Assembly: GCA_029893765.1 (NCBI GenBank) | Contig: JARXZD010000008.1 | Location: forward strand, 1-64,000 | Length of the DNA stretch: 64,000 nt | Reading direction: 5' to 3' | Origin: Bacilli bacterium PM5-9 | Lineage (GTDB): Bacteria > Bacillota_I > Bacilli_A > JAJDGJ01 | Shown here: one piece after another, positions 1-8,802 of the stretch | Position numbering within the stretch: the stretch's first letter is position 1 | Layout of the letters: the number at the start of each line of letters is the position of its first letter | Notes under the pieces: model-generated | Database searches by the model: none | The model's input: the letters and a program-made list of their open reading frames with translations, nothing else | Told to the model about the DNA's origin: nothing | Translations under genes and position numbers: made by a program

Positions 1-53
1 AAAACATACGTTTACATATTCAAAATATTAATGATAACACTTTTTACAATTAC

Positions 54-84
54 ACATAAAAAAGAAGGTAACTTATGTTACCCC
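54..84 (-). terminator. Intrinsic terminator after feoB
   Basis: On the minus strand a perfect 6-bp stem GGTAAC/GTTACC with a TTAT-type loop (67-82) is followed by a T-rich run. It lies directly beyond the feoB stop codon and should end the feoAB transcript. Confidence 0.75.
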
Positions 85-88
85 CTAA

Positions 89-2233
89 TTATTGACAAAG
101 CTCCAATAAACTTCCTATTTGATAAATAAGTGTTGATACTACATATGGTACAATCAATGAAACCGCTAAGACTTCTAACATAAAGTAAGTCCCAAATTCC
201 TTTTTTATTGTTACAAGGGCAACTGCACATGGTACTAATAATAAGATAAATGCCATGTATGAATATGCTTTTAATTGTGCATCATCACCATTGAATAAAT
301 TTGAAGCTGTATTGATTGTTTCATCTTGCAAATCATCAGGTGCTGGAGCAAATATTGATGATAGATTTAAAGTAACTACTGCTTTAACACTTTCCTTTGT
401 AGCATCGACTAAACCTTTAACTTGATTTTTAAAGTACGATTCTTCTGGACGCTCACTTGATTGTGCTTCTTCAATTCCTTGTAATGTTTCTATTGTTCCA
501 ACAACTGCTTCTTTTGCAGCAATTGCTGTTGGAATGGCTGCAATCGCAACTCTTGATTCGCCAAATCCTGTTGGTTTAAATATTGGTTGAACTATTTCTG
601 TAGCTTTAGTCAAATAACTATCTTCAGCTTTTCCATTTGGGAAATAATTTAATCCCCATATTGCAAATAAAACCACAAATATTAATGTAATTACTCTTTT
701 TAAAAATCCTTTTAATCTATTATTTACATTTTTAAATAAAATTCTTGGTTCAGGAATACGATATGGTGGCATTTCAATAGTGAATGCTTCTTTTTCATCA
801 TCATTATAAAAACCAAATGCTTTTAAAACTAAAGCGACTATTACAGCAATTACTATTCCTAAAACATATAAACTAGCAACCACTAATCCTAAATTTTTTG
901 AAAAGAATGCTGCTCCAAATAAAGCATATACTGGTAATCTTGCACCACAGCTAATGAATGGTAACATCATTGTAGTTGCTTTTCTTGCTTTTTCACTTTC
1001 TAATGTTCTTGTTGATGTGATTGCTGGTACTGTGCAACCAAAACCAATAATTAAAGAAATAAATGATTTACCATTTAATCCTAAACCTCTCATTGCTCTA
1101 TCCATTACAAAAGCAATTCGAGACATAATACCACTTTCTTCTAATATTGCCATCATTAAATATATGAAGTACATTAACGGAGTAAAAACAAGTACTCCAC
1201 CGATACCACCAATAATGCCATCAATAATCATTGATTGAGCCCAATCTGGAAATGATGTAATCCATGTTGAAACATGATATGAAATATAATCACTGAAAAA
1301 GCCATCAATCCAATCGACAAAAGGATTTGCTACATTGAAAATAAGTGATAAAAAATAAACTGAAAATAAAAAGAAGATTGGTAGTCCTAACCATTTATTT
1401 AAAACAATATTATCTATTTTTTTTGTAATTCTATATCTTGAAACACCATTTTTATCAATAATTCCTTTTAAAACTGTTTCAATTTGTTCATATCTTTTAA
1501 CATATAATTGTGATGTAGTTGAATCTTGTAATGATAAAGGACTACTATTAATTACATGATTTACTTTTTCAAGTGTTGATTCTGGTATAACGACTGTATA
1601 ATGTGGTTCTCTTTCAAACAAGCGATATGCAAGAAATTTTAATCCATATGTTGGTTCTTCAATACCATCTTGTTCTAAAATTTCATAGATTTGAGCAATT
1701 GTTGTATCAATATCACTATCATAATAAATATTATAATCAACATGTTTTTCAAAATCAGTATCAACAATGTAATTTAAAACATTATCTATTCCAATATTCT
1801 TGATTGCTGATGTTTTAAAGACTGGCATCTGTAAATATCTTTGTAGTTTAACTGTATCAATAACTAAGCCATTTTTAGTAACATCATCATCGAAATTTAA
1901 TAATACAATCATTGGTTTCTCTAATTCTCTTGCAAGTAAAGTTACATTTAAGTTTCTTTCTAAATTTGTTGCATCTACTACATTGACAATCAAATCATAC
2001 TCACCAGATAATAAAATTTCGGTTGTTACTTTTTCTTCATGATTATTTGTAAAGTTATATGTTCCTGGTAAATCAACAAAGTCTAACTCTTGATTTTTAT
2101 AGGTAAAATTAGCTTCAATTTTTTCAACTGTAACTCCAGGCCAGTTACCTACTTTAATTTTAGATTTACTCATTGCATTTATTAATGCTGATTTTCCTAC
2201 ATTTGGATTTCCTAAAAATACTACTTTTTTCAT
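89..2233 (-). CDS. feoB: Ferrous iron transport protein B
   Basis: FeoB is the GTPase-coupled inner-membrane permease for Fe(II) uptake. The 714-residue protein has an N-terminal G domain (G1 GNPNVGKS near residue 8, G3 DLPGTY near 54), a helical GDI-like spacer, and from about residue 280 a polytopic membrane region with the Gate-type segments of the family (for example around GFGCTVPAI). The G4 position reads NFDD rather than the more usual NMxD, a conservative change. Its start codon overlaps the feoA stop by ATGA, so the two are translationally coupled. Length is normal for Firmicute FeoB. Confidence 0.96.
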   Translation of the reverse strand: MKKVVFLGNPNVGKSALINAMSKSKIKVGNWPGVTVEKIEANFTYKNQELDFVDLPGTYNFTNNHEEKVTTEILLSGEYDLIVNVVDATNLERNLNVTLLARELEKPMIVLLNFDDDVTKNGLVIDTVKLQRYLQMPVFKTSAIKNIGIDNVLNYIVDTDFEKHVDYNIYYDSDIDTTIAQIYEILEQDGIEEPTYGLKFLAYRLFEREPHYTVVIPESTLEKVNHVINSSPLSLQDSTTSQLYVKRYEQIETVLKGIIDKNGVSRYRITKKIDNIVLNKWLGLPIFFLFSVYFLSLIFNVANPFVDWIDGFFSDYISYHVSTWITSFPDWAQSMIIDGIIGGIGGVLVFTPLMYFIYLMMAILEESGIMSRIAFVMDRAMRGLGLNGKSFISLIIGFGCTVPAITSTRTLESEKARKATTMMLPFISCGARLPVYALFGAAFFSKNLGLVVASLYVLGIVIAVIVALVLKAFGFYNDDEKEAFTIEMPPYRIPEPRILFKNVNNRLKGFLKRVITLIFVVLFAIWGLNYFPNGKAEDSYLTKATEIVQPIFKPTGFGESRVAIAAIPTAIAAKEAVVGTIETLQGIEEAQSSERPEESYFKNQVKGLVDATKESVKAVVTLNLSSIFAPAPDDLQDETINTASNLFNGDDAQLKAYSYMAFILLLVPCAVALVTIKKEFGTYFMLEVLAVSLIVPYVVSTLIYQIGSLLELCQ

Positions 2234-2454
2234 ATTTTTTCCACCTCAATTTTTGCAGAATCTTCTTTTCTAATTGCTATATAATTACCAGCAACATAAT
2301 ATTGCTGTGGATCACCTAATGGAGCACTTCTTTCAAAGATAATTGTATTACCATATGAAAAACCTAACGATATCAAACGATGTGTTGATTCAAAGTCAAG
2401 GTTTATTTTTTTTATCTTTGCAGATTCTCCTCTTTTTAAATCAGATAGTTTCAT
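2230..2454 (-). CDS. feoA: Ferrous iron transport protein A
   Basis: FeoA is a small cytoplasmic SH3-like protein that works with FeoB in Fe(II) uptake. The start is taken at the ATG that gives MKLSDLKRGE because an AGGTG ribosome binding site sits 6 bases before it; an upstream in-frame GTG overlaps that site. The product is 74 residues, typical for the family. The stop is TGA inside an ATGA overlap with feoB, which also shows that TGA is a stop in this genome. A consensus promoter lies just upstream. Confidence 0.93.
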   Translation of the reverse strand: MKLSDLKRGESAKIKKINLDFESTHRLISLGFSYGNTIIFERSAPLGDPQQYYVAGNYIAIRKEDSAKIEVEKI

Positions 2455-2473
2455 ACTTTTCACCTCAGGTTAA

Positions 2474-2502
2474 ATTATAACCAATATAATTAAATATGTC
2501 AA
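2474..2502 (-). promoter_or_regulatory. Sigma-A promoter of feoAB
   Basis: Exact consensus on the minus strand: TTGACA (2502-2497), 17-bp spacer, TATAAT (2479-2474). Transcription would start near 2467, leaving a very short 5' leader that just holds the ribosome binding site. I could not identify a clear Fur box. Confidence 0.85.
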
Positions 2503-2544
2503 CTATTTATAATTATTTTAATTAATAAATATAATCAATATAAA

Positions 2545-2552
2545 CAAAAAAC
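2545..2552. repeat. Target site duplication, left copy
   Basis: CAAAAAAC directly before the left inverted repeat. The same 8 bp follow the right inverted repeat at 7537-7544. Eight bp is the usual ISL3-family duplication length. Confidence 0.85.
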
Positions 2553-2575
2553 GGTTCTATAATATCTGATGGGGG
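2553..2575 (+). repeat. ISL3 left terminal inverted repeat
   Basis: Begins GGTTCT and ends TGATGGGGG. It matches the reverse complement of 7514-7536 at 16 of 23 positions. Confidence 0.8.
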
Positions 2576-2598
2576 GATACTTCCATCAGTTTTTGTTT
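2566..2598 (+). terminator. Inward-facing hairpin at the ISL3 left end
   Basis: CTGATGG (2566-2572) pairs with CCATCAG (2583-2589) and is followed by TTTTTGTTT. Placed between the inverted repeat and the transposase gene, it could stop outside transcription from entering the transposase. Confidence 0.5.
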
Positions 2599-2665
2599 CT
2601 ATTTAAAAAATATATAATCACGTGGTATAATTAATTCGCCAAAACAACATACGGAGCGTGATTAT

Positions 2666-2983
2666 ATGCATTTAAATTATATCAAACATTTTACTAATAT
2701 TAAAGATAATAATATTTCTTTCTCTAATGTATCTACTCAATTAATAAATGGCTCTTTAGCCACTCTTATTAATGCTACTCTTGATTATACCCCTTCTTTT
2801 TGTCCTAAATGTGGTACTTATCATCCTAATCTTGAATCCAAGGGTTTTCAAAAAACTTCTCTTATTAAACTTCTCAACTCTGCTAATATCAATACTTATT
2901 TACTTCTTAAAAAGAAAAGGTTTTTTTGTCATCATTGTAATAAATCTTTTACTCTTTCTTCTTCTATTGTTAATAATATATAA
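2666..2983 (+). pseudogene. ISL3 transposase, 5' part (interrupted)
   Basis: The 105-residue N-terminal part of an ISL3 transposase, with the zinc-binding region CPKCGTYHP near residue 42 and a second pair CHHCNKSF near 93. The family motif that should follow (about D-C-x-I-S) is missing here and reappears near 6505, so the gene was cut at that point by inserted DNA. A good start codon is present at 2666, preceded by a purine-rich site. No catalytic domain remains in this part. Confidence 0.85.
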
Positions 2984-2987
2984 CTAT

Positions 2988-3314
2988 ATTATAGAAAATA
3001 AGATTTTAGTAAAATCAATTACAACAGACAATGGTTTAGAATTTAAAGCATTGGGAATAGCTGCAAAAAGATTAGGAGTTAAATTGTATAAGTGTGATCC
3101 ATATTGTTCATTTCAAAGAGGAAGCAATGAAAGAATGAACGCAATAGTGAGAAGATTTATACCTAAAGGAAAATCATTATATCAAGTGGAACAACAATAT
3201 CTTGAAGATATAATGTTTAAAATTAATGAAATGCCAAGAAAAATATTTGACTTTAAAAGATCACATGAGGTAGAATTTAATAAAATGATAAGTGGTGCGG
3301 TTGAGATTACATAA
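2988..3314 (+). pseudogene. IS30-family transposase remnant (C-terminal part)
   Basis: About 100 codons in a different frame from the ISL3 part. TTDNGLEF, then DPYCSFQRGSNERMN and a PRK motif match the second Asp and the Glu of the IS30-type DDE core. The helix-turn-helix and first Asp regions are absent. The left boundary is fused to the ISL3 transposase 5' part, so an apparent long frame that starts inside ISL3 is chimeric. It is a decayed fragment. Confidence 0.8.
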
Positions 3315-3316
3315 AA

Positions 3317-3343
3317 GAAAAAAAGAGCAGCTGCTCTTTTTTT
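3317..3343. terminator. Bidirectional terminator
   Basis: GAGC/GCTC core hairpin (3325-3336) with flanking A-run on one side and T-run on the other. It separates the convergent IS30 remnant and the minus-strand cargo genes. Confidence 0.75.
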
Positions 3344-3560
3344 ATGATTGTTTTTCATTCAATTTCATTAATATATATGAATCTATTGGACCTAGAAAAA
3401 TTATAACATATATTATACCAATAGGTACTATTACCATATAACTAAGGTTTTCTCCAGCTAACCAATTCAAAATATCTTTTAAAAATAACGCAATTATAAG
3501 TACAAAAAACCTATAAACTTTAATATATTTATCATTCACTATCCTATTGTTCCTATCCAA
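3342..3560 (-). CDS. Small two-helix membrane protein
   Basis: A 72-residue protein with two hydrophobic segments (about residues 16-34 and 41-62) and a charged C-terminus; the family is not recognised. The TTG start lies inside the 3' end of the secreted repeat protein gene (22-bp overlap), so expression is probably coupled. An in-frame GTG seven codons later is an alternative start; the ribosome binding site is weak for both. Position and size recall immunity or anchoring partners of secreted effectors, but that is inference. The pair sits inside a nest of insertion sequences, which suggests it was carried in. Confidence 0.6.
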   Translation of the reverse strand: MDRNNRIVNDKYIKVYRFFVLIIALFLKDILNWLAGENLSYMVIVPIGIIYVIIFLGPIDSYILMKLNEKQS

Positions 3561-5137
3561 TTCTTTCTTTTTGAGTCTTTATAGAAATTATATTTTGTTG
3601 AAAACTTATATGTATATTTTCTTCTTCCTTTTTTTAATTTTGTTTTATATACATAGCCAGTATAGTATACTCTATCTATGCCTGTTGAAATGATCACATT
3701 AGCAATTCCTGTTGCTATAGTAGCACTCTTTGACACACCAACTGCAATAACAACTGCAACAATACCAACTACTCTCTTTACATTTTTTAAATCAATACTA
3801 CCACTAAAAGTTTTAACTAACTTTTTTGTTGCTAGTATTGATACACTCCCTGAATTATCTTCAATTTCTTCAACAACTTCTTCTAATTCTCCTATTGATT
3901 CTCCATTATAACTTACTTCACCAGACTCTTTATTATATACTACCATATTAAATCCATTACTATCAATATATGATACAACATTTTTGTCATCTTGCTCTTT
4001 AATATTCAGATTTACATTATTGATTTCATTTTTTTCAACAACTTCTGTATCAACATCAAATGTACTATTAATTTCTTCGATTAAATTTCCTTGATTATCA
4101 TAGAACCATTCTGTATCTAAACTGCCATCAACTTCACTATATATTGATTTATATATTAATATATTTGGATTTTCTCCTGTATACCCAAATTCTTCTTTCA
4201 TTTTTCCATTTTCATAATAATTAATTAATTCTTCGACAATATTAAATTCACTATAACTTACAAATTTAGTCTTTTTAGTTCCTGTTACATCATAATTTGT
4301 GATTTGATATAATTCTCCCTCATCATAAGTTTTATGCCATTCTTTTGTACCATCAGTTCTGTATCCAGTTGATGTTTTTCTAATATTATTATTCGTTGCG
4401 CCATTATATGTAATATATTCTTTTTTTACATTAGTTGGATAATGATAATATGTTGCATTTACCCATACTGATCCTACACTATTGTAATTTCCAGTATGTG
4501 TTACTCTGTTTGGTGCTTCACCTTTCCAATAATCTCTTTTATATAGCACTCCTGTCCCTGTTTTATAGAATGATTTCATTGTATAATATGTTCCCGTTGT
4601 ATCATATTTTCTTAACTCGATTACTTTTCCTCCAACTTTTTCTTCATATATATTATACCAATCTACTGTTCCATTTGCTCGAAATCTTTTAGTATTTGTA
4701 TTGTAGATTTCATTCTTTGAATTATATGCATATTTTCTTGTTCTTTCTATTGATGAACCGTTGCTCCAATATAGATTCTTTGTATGCATTCTATATCCAT
4801 TTGCACTTGAGTAAGTGTAATATCTTCTTTCCACTAATTTATTTTTGTAGTAGAAACTTCGTGTACTTAAATGCCCATTTGCATCCTTTTTGTCTACAGT
4901 CTTATCATACAATCCTTCTTTAGGTACTGTAAGAGTTGTAGATGATGTAGTTGAAAACGTTCTTAATTTGGGGCTTATAGCTTGATCACTATTATCACTT
5001 TCAACTAAATTATCTTCAGTTTCTTCTGCCAAATTCACACTTGGGCTATCATCAATAATATTTTCATTTGCATTTATATACATTGTCATTGAAAACACTA
5101 TCGCTAGCATTGTTATAAAATATTTAATTTTTTTCAT
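3539..5137 (-). CDS. Secreted MORN/YwqK-type repeat protein
   Basis: A 532-residue protein with an N-terminal signal peptide (about residues 1-24), an acidic spacer, and then many Tyr/Asn/Gly-rich repeats of about 20-25 residues from about 75 to 370. The repeats read like Y..NG....Y, as in MORN_2 (YwqK-type) proteins. An acidic segment follows, then a hydrophobic Gly/Ala/Val stretch near residue 450 and a basic Tyr-rich C-terminal tail. A strong ribosome binding site (AAAAGGAGAAG) precedes the ATG. Its neighbours are insertion sequences and a small membrane protein that overlaps its 3' end. The role is unknown; an exported toxin or surface protein are both possible. Confidence 0.7.
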   Translation of the reverse strand: MKKIKYFITMLAIVFSMTMYINANENIIDDSPSVNLAEETEDNLVESDNSDQAISPKLRTFSTTSSTTLTVPKEGLYDKTVDKKDANGHLSTRSFYYKNKLVERRYYTYSSANGYRMHTKNLYWSNGSSIERTRKYAYNSKNEIYNTNTKRFRANGTVDWYNIYEEKVGGKVIELRKYDTTGTYYTMKSFYKTGTGVLYKRDYWKGEAPNRVTHTGNYNSVGSVWVNATYYHYPTNVKKEYITYNGATNNNIRKTSTGYRTDGTKEWHKTYDEGELYQITNYDVTGTKKTKFVSYSEFNIVEELINYYENGKMKEEFGYTGENPNILIYKSIYSEVDGSLDTEWFYDNQGNLIEEINSTFDVDTEVVEKNEINNVNLNIKEQDDKNVVSYIDSNGFNMVVYNKESGEVSYNGESIGELEEVVEEIEDNSGSVSILATKKLVKTFSGSIDLKNVKRVVGIVAVVIAVGVSKSATIATGIANVIISTGIDRVYYTGYVYKTKLKKGRRKYTYKFSTKYNFYKDSKRKNWIGTIG

Positions 5138-5404
5138 TCTTTCTTCTCCTTTTAAAAATATTTATTCTTTTTACTCCATTTTTTCCTTTCTAAAGTATAC
5201 AAGTTATTATATCATTTTTTTCAACAAATGTATAGTTATATTATCTTGTAGTGTTACAATAGATGTGAGACCAAGTGAGTATACAAAAAGATAATCAGTC
5301 ATTGTAGTGCTAGAATAAAAATAGGACTAGTTAAAAGTGAGAAACTTGCATAAAATGTTACTATGTCATAAACTAATATTTAATAAGAAAGAGGTAGATT
5401 AATT

Positions 5405-5698
5405 ATGGCAAGTAAACCAAGTTTCACTGATGAATTTAAAATAGGAGTTGTTGAATATGTTTTAGCTCATCCTGAAGAATCTAAATTAAATATTGCTAAA
5501 AGATTTGGCATTGGTGATAGTACTGTTCATGCTTGGCTTAAAAAATATGAACAACAGGGTAATACTATTGTTTCTAGAGGTTCTGGTAATTACTCTAGTG
5601 ATGAAGCTAAAGAAAATGCTAGACTTAGAAAAGAACTCAAAGATACTCAAGATGCTTTAGATGTCTTAAAAAAGGCTATTGGCATAGTGGGAAAATAG
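5405..5698 (+). CDS. IS3-family transposase OrfA
   Basis: A 97-residue helix-turn-helix protein of the Tnp_1 type (residues 8-45, with NIAKRFGIGDSTVHAWLKKY) followed by a leucine-zipper-like coiled coil (ENARLRKELKDTQDALDVLKK). An AAGAGGT-like site precedes the ATG. Alone it would act as a regulator; the full transposase needs the downstream frameshift. The coding region looks intact. Confidence 0.88.
   Translation: MASKPSFTDEFKIGVVEYVLAHPEESKLNIAKRFGIGDSTVHAWLKKYEQQGNTIVSRGSGNYSSDEAKENARLRKELKDTQDALDVLKKAIGIVGK
5668..5674 (+). other. Programmed -1 frameshift heptamer A_AAA_AAG
   Basis: The heptamer AAAAAAG lies in the orfA frame as A AAA AAG. A -1 shift there leads without a stop into the orfB frame (reading GYWHSGKIDK and on). 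This is the classical way IS3-family elements make OrfAB. Confidence 0.85.
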
Positions 5699-6549
5699 AC
5701 AAGCAAGAAACATATAAACAAGTTTCTTTAAAAGCTAATGATGGTGCTTGTGTATCCAATATGCTTAAAGTTTTAAAGTTAAGTAAATCAGGTTATTATG
5801 ATTTTTTAAAAAGAAAACCATCGCCAATGAAATTAAGAAAAGAAAACATCACTCAATTAGTCAGAGAAATCCATAATGATTCAAAACAAATCTATGGAGC
5901 ACCTAAAATAACAGCAATATTACAACAAAATGGTGAAACACTTTCAGAAAAATATGTTGGTAATATAATGAGAGAAAATAAATTAAAAGCACATTATATA
6001 AAGCCTAAAACTATTACAACAAAAGATTGTGACTTTGCAAGTGAATTAAAAAACATCTTAAATAGAGACTTTAATCCGACTAAACCAAATAGTGCATGGT
6101 GTACAGATATAACGTATATTTGGACAATAGAAGATGGATTTGTATATTTGAGTAGTGTAATGGATTTATTTTCAAGAAAAATAATTGCGTGGACATTATC
6201 AAGAACAATGGAAGTAAGTGAAGTAATGAAATGTATTGAGCAAGCAAAAGAGCGTAGAGAATATGATGAAGCATTGATAATTCACAGTGATCGAGGAGCT
6301 CAATATACTTCAAAAAAATATAAAGAAATTTTAGAAGGAATAACTACAAGTTATTCAAGAAAAGGGAATTGTTGGGATAATGCATGTATTGAATCATTTC
6401 ATGGATTAATAAAAAGAGAATGGTTAAATCGAATTAAAAAGATTGAAGATTACAACCATGCCAAACAAGATTATATGCAAAGGTCTGATTACCTTATGTT
6501 TAGTATACGACATATGGATTGTTCTATTTCTAATATGGTCTGCTCTTAA
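5674..6549 (+). pseudogene. IS3-family transposase OrfB, C-terminally truncated
   Basis: Read by frameshift from orfA; an internal ATG at 5761 is not needed. The HTH_21 region (around IHNDSKQIYGAPKI) is followed by an rve integrase core. The DDE residues are visible: Asp in WCTDITYI, Asp in IHSDRGAQYTS and Glu in NACIESFHG. The usual ending after the Glu motif is missing; after about residue 240 of the ATG-initiated frame the sequence changes to unrelated and then ISL3 codons. All three catalytic residues remain, but loss of the tail and of the right inverted repeat makes it probably inactive. Confidence 0.85.
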
Positions 6550-7483
6550 TCTTACCAATGCTACTTCTTTAAAGGATATTGCTAAAGTACATAATGTTTC
6601 TTTTAATACTGTTGCTCGTGTTCTTGCTTCTTTTAGTGATACCCTTCCTAAGACTAATATGATTAATTCACTTCCTTCTTCTCTTCTTTTTGATAAATTT
6701 AAATCTGTTAAAAATATTTCTGGTAAAATGTCCTATCTTTTTTTAGATGCTGATAGCCATAAAATTATTGATATTGTAGATAATAGACAACTTCATAATC
6801 TTGAAAAATACTTTAATCGCTATACTAAAAAAGCTAGAGATAGTGTCAAATATATTGTTATTGATATGTATAAACCTTATATTGTTCTAATTAAAAAGAT
6901 GTTCAAAAATGCTAAAATAATTTTTGATAAGTTTCACATTATTCAACATATTAATAGAGCTTTAAATAAAACTAGAATTGATTTAATGAATAAAGATAAA
7001 GCCAATTATAATAAACTCAAAAGATATTGGAAACTACTACTTACTAATCGTAATAAGATTGATAATTTTAATTATCGAAAGTCTAGGTGTTTTAATAAAA
7101 TGATGACTGACCTGCAAATTGTAGATTATCTTATTAACCTTGATGAGAGTTTTAAAGTATCCTATTACTATTATCAACGTTTCATTCAGGCGATTGAATA
7201 TAAAGACAGAAATATGCTTGAAAGTCATTTAGATAATCTATCTAATAATTTATCTCCAAGAGTATTGCAAGCATTAAAATCAATAATTGAAAATAAAGAA
7301 TATGTATTAAATAGCTTAGATATTCAATATACAAATGGAGCTATTGAAGGCACAAATAATAAAATTAAGTTATTAAAAAGAGTATCATATGGATTTAGAT
7401 CATTTACTAATTTCAAATTAAGAATTATGTTACATTTCAATTTAATAAAAAAGCATAGTTACAATTGTAACTCTGCTGACTAA
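6505..7483 (+). pseudogene. ISL3 transposase, 3' part
   Basis: Continues the gene begun at 2666. DCSISNM is seen in one frame, then a one-base shift near 6535-6540 leads to SLKDIAKVHNVSFNTVARVL (helix-turn-helix) and the DDE_Tnp_ISL3 domain. LDADSHKIIDIVDNR and YIVIDMYKPY carry the expected acidic residues, DKFHIIQHINRAL is present, and NGAIEGTNNKIKLLKR supplies the final Glu region. The right inverted repeat follows within 60 bp. The part is nearly complete but has no start of its own and appears frameshifted. Confidence 0.85.
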
Positions 7484-7513
7484 TTCATTATTCTTTACGT
7501 GATTTTGGACTAG

Positions 7514-7536
7514 CCCCCATCACTTGACAAAGAACC
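7514..7536 (-). repeat. ISL3 right terminal inverted repeat
   Basis: Reverse complement begins GGTTCTTTGTCAAGTGATGG, pairing with the left repeat at 2553-2575. Confidence 0.8.
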
Positions 7537-7544
7537 CAAAAAAC
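7537..7544. repeat. Target site duplication, right copy
   Basis: CAAAAAAC, identical to 2545-2552. Confidence 0.85.
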
Positions 7545-7590
7545 ACAATTTCAAAATGAAATCATGTTTTAAATTATCTAATTTATTTAA

Positions 7591-8103
7591 TTATTTATAT
7601 GTCATACTAAAGAACTTTGTTAAGATATCATCCCAACTTTTTAATGAAGTATCATTCATTAAATTATTAGTTGAAAAAATTAACTGTCCACTTTCAATAA
7701 AGAAGAATACTGGTGTCGAACCATCAAATTTAAGATATTTTTCTAAATATTTAAATTCTTCATCACTTTTTTTGCTTAACTTACCTTGTTCTTCGAATTC
7801 TAAATAAATATCTTCAAAATTATAGTAGTAAACTGTATCAATTTTGTTTTCGATAGCTTTATCAGAAAAATTTAAGATATTATCTACACAGTAAGAACAA
7901 CTTGGTCTACCTATCATAAGATAATATGTATCATTGTTTTTTTCTTTTTCTTTAATATCATCAATACTAAGTTCTTTTATAATATGATTTTTATTTTCAA
8001 GTGTTTCATAACCAAACGTTTCAGTGTTTGTTGTTTCATTTGATGTTGAAGAACAAGCAACAACAAGTAAAAGTAATGGCAATAGTAATAATTTTTTTTT
8101 CAT
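7591..8103 (-). CDS. Thioredoxin-like lipoprotein
   Basis: A predicted lipoprotein with signal peptide MKKKLLLLPLLLLVVAC; lipidation would be at that Cys. After a Ser/Thr-rich linker comes a thioredoxin-like fold with the redox motif CSYC (in GRPSCSYCVD) and a TPVFFF cis-proline region. It is expected at the outer face of the membrane in thiol exchange. The start is placed at the ATG three bases after the upstream gene; a TTG four codons earlier would spoil the signal peptide. It is last in a run of minus-strand genes. Confidence 0.75.
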   Translation of the reverse strand: MKKKLLLLPLLLLVVACSSTSNETTNTETFGYETLENKNHIIKELSIDDIKEKEKNNDTYYLMIGRPSCSYCVDNILNFSDKAIENKIDTVYYYNFEDIYLEFEEQGKLSKKSDEEFKYLEKYLKFDGSTPVFFFIESGQLIFSTNNLMNDTSLKSWDDILTKFFSMTYK

Positions 8104-8104
8104 T

Positions 8105-8788
8105 TTATATACCAAAATAATTAGTACTACGTTGCGCTGTTAAACGATAGAACTCTTCAATTACATCTTTAAATACAACAATGTCTTGATACAATTCAGT
8201 TTTCCTTAATTCTTCAATAGCTGTTTTGATTGTTTCATGTTCTGATTCATCAAAATAATCATCCACTGAAAAGAATGTATCAATTATTAATGCTAGTGCA
8301 ATAAACTCTTGTGATTGTTCATCATTAAATAAAGTATCAAATAATTTTTTATATGCTTCTCTTACTGAGTTTTGATCAATTAATTTGATTGTTGTTTTAT
8401 TTAAAATTAAATGTTTTTTTGTTTCAATTTCAATTAAATTTTCTTCGCACAATTCTTTGATTACTAATTCATATAATTCCATACTAAAATCACTATCAAG
8501 AAAAACTTCATGTGCAGTATCTTTTAATGTTTTTAATTCATTTTCTTTTAAGTAATCAATCATTAATTTATTGTAAGTTCTAATACTTGTTTCATCAATA
8601 ATTTCAATATTACCATTTTCTAATTTTACTTTATTATTTAAATATAAATTTATCAAAACTGATGCTGAAATTGCATTCAAGAATACAGTTGATGGACTAA
8701 AGTAGAAGATAATATCTTTACGATATAAATCTAATAAAATAAAATCTCTTGTAACATTTTTTATATTCATTAATTCTGGTTGTTTCAT
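8105..8788 (-). CDS. GPP34 (GOLPH3-like) domain protein, putative
   Basis: A 227-residue, mostly helical cytoplasmic protein. The N-terminal pattern FILLDLYRKDIIFYFSPST followed by a helix and LYLNNKVKLENGNIEI resembles the GPP34 family, whose eukaryotic member GOLPH3 binds phosphoinositides; bacterial roles are largely unknown. The assignment is by pattern only. It lies between the thioredoxin-like lipoprotein (1-bp gap) and the DMP19-like gene, in the same direction. A GGAAGTGAT-like ribosome binding site precedes the ATG. Confidence 0.45.
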   Translation of the reverse strand: MKQPELMNIKNVTRDFILLDLYRKDIIFYFSPSTVFLNAISASVLINLYLNNKVKLENGNIEIIDETSIRTYNKLMIDYLKENELKTLKDTAHEVFLDSDFSMELYELVIKELCEENLIEIETKKHLILNKTTIKLIDQNSVREAYKKLFDTLFNDEQSQEFIALALIIDTFFSVDDYFDESEHETIKTAIEELRKTELYQDIVVFKDVIEEFYRLTAQRSTNYFGI

Positions 8789-8802
8789 ACTATATCACTT
8801 CC

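Larger units (their letters stand above)
5303..6474 (+). mobile_element. IS3-family (IS150-like) element, 3' end lost
   Basis: Contains orfA and orfB with a frameshift site between them. The left end is probably TGTAGTGC near 5303, upstream of orfA; this is an estimate because the matching right end is gone. orfB stops matching the family around 6470, and ISL3 transposase sequence resumes near 6505. About 35 bp between them have no recognised origin. Confidence 0.65.
2553..7536 (+). mobile_element. ISL3-family element split by nested insertions
   Basis: The ends are imperfect inverted repeats beginning GGTTCT and sharing TGATGGGGG (2553-2575 and 7514-7536). They are flanked by the perfect 8-bp duplication CAAAAAAC. 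The transposase gene is present as a 5' part (2666-2983) and a 3' part (about 6505-7483) that meet at nearly the same codon. Between them lie an IS30 remnant, two minus-strand cargo genes and a truncated IS3-family element. The element is presumably inactive unless supplied with transposase in trans. The intact duplication shows that the outer ends still mark one original insertion. Confidence 0.85.

Noticed and set aside
2772-3314. A 180-codon plus-strand open frame
   Set aside because: It is chimeric: out-of-frame ISL3 sequence at its start joined to the IS30 remnant. Only the second part is a real transposase fragment.
5247-5309. Two TGTAGTG copies 56 bp apart as two IS ends
   Set aside because: Only the copy at 5303 fits the expected distance to orfA; the match is too short to claim a second element.
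6443-6504. Start codon of an independent 346-codon gene
   Set aside because: The frame begins inside IS3 orfB and runs across the junction into the ISL3 transposase 3' part; it is a fusion artefact.
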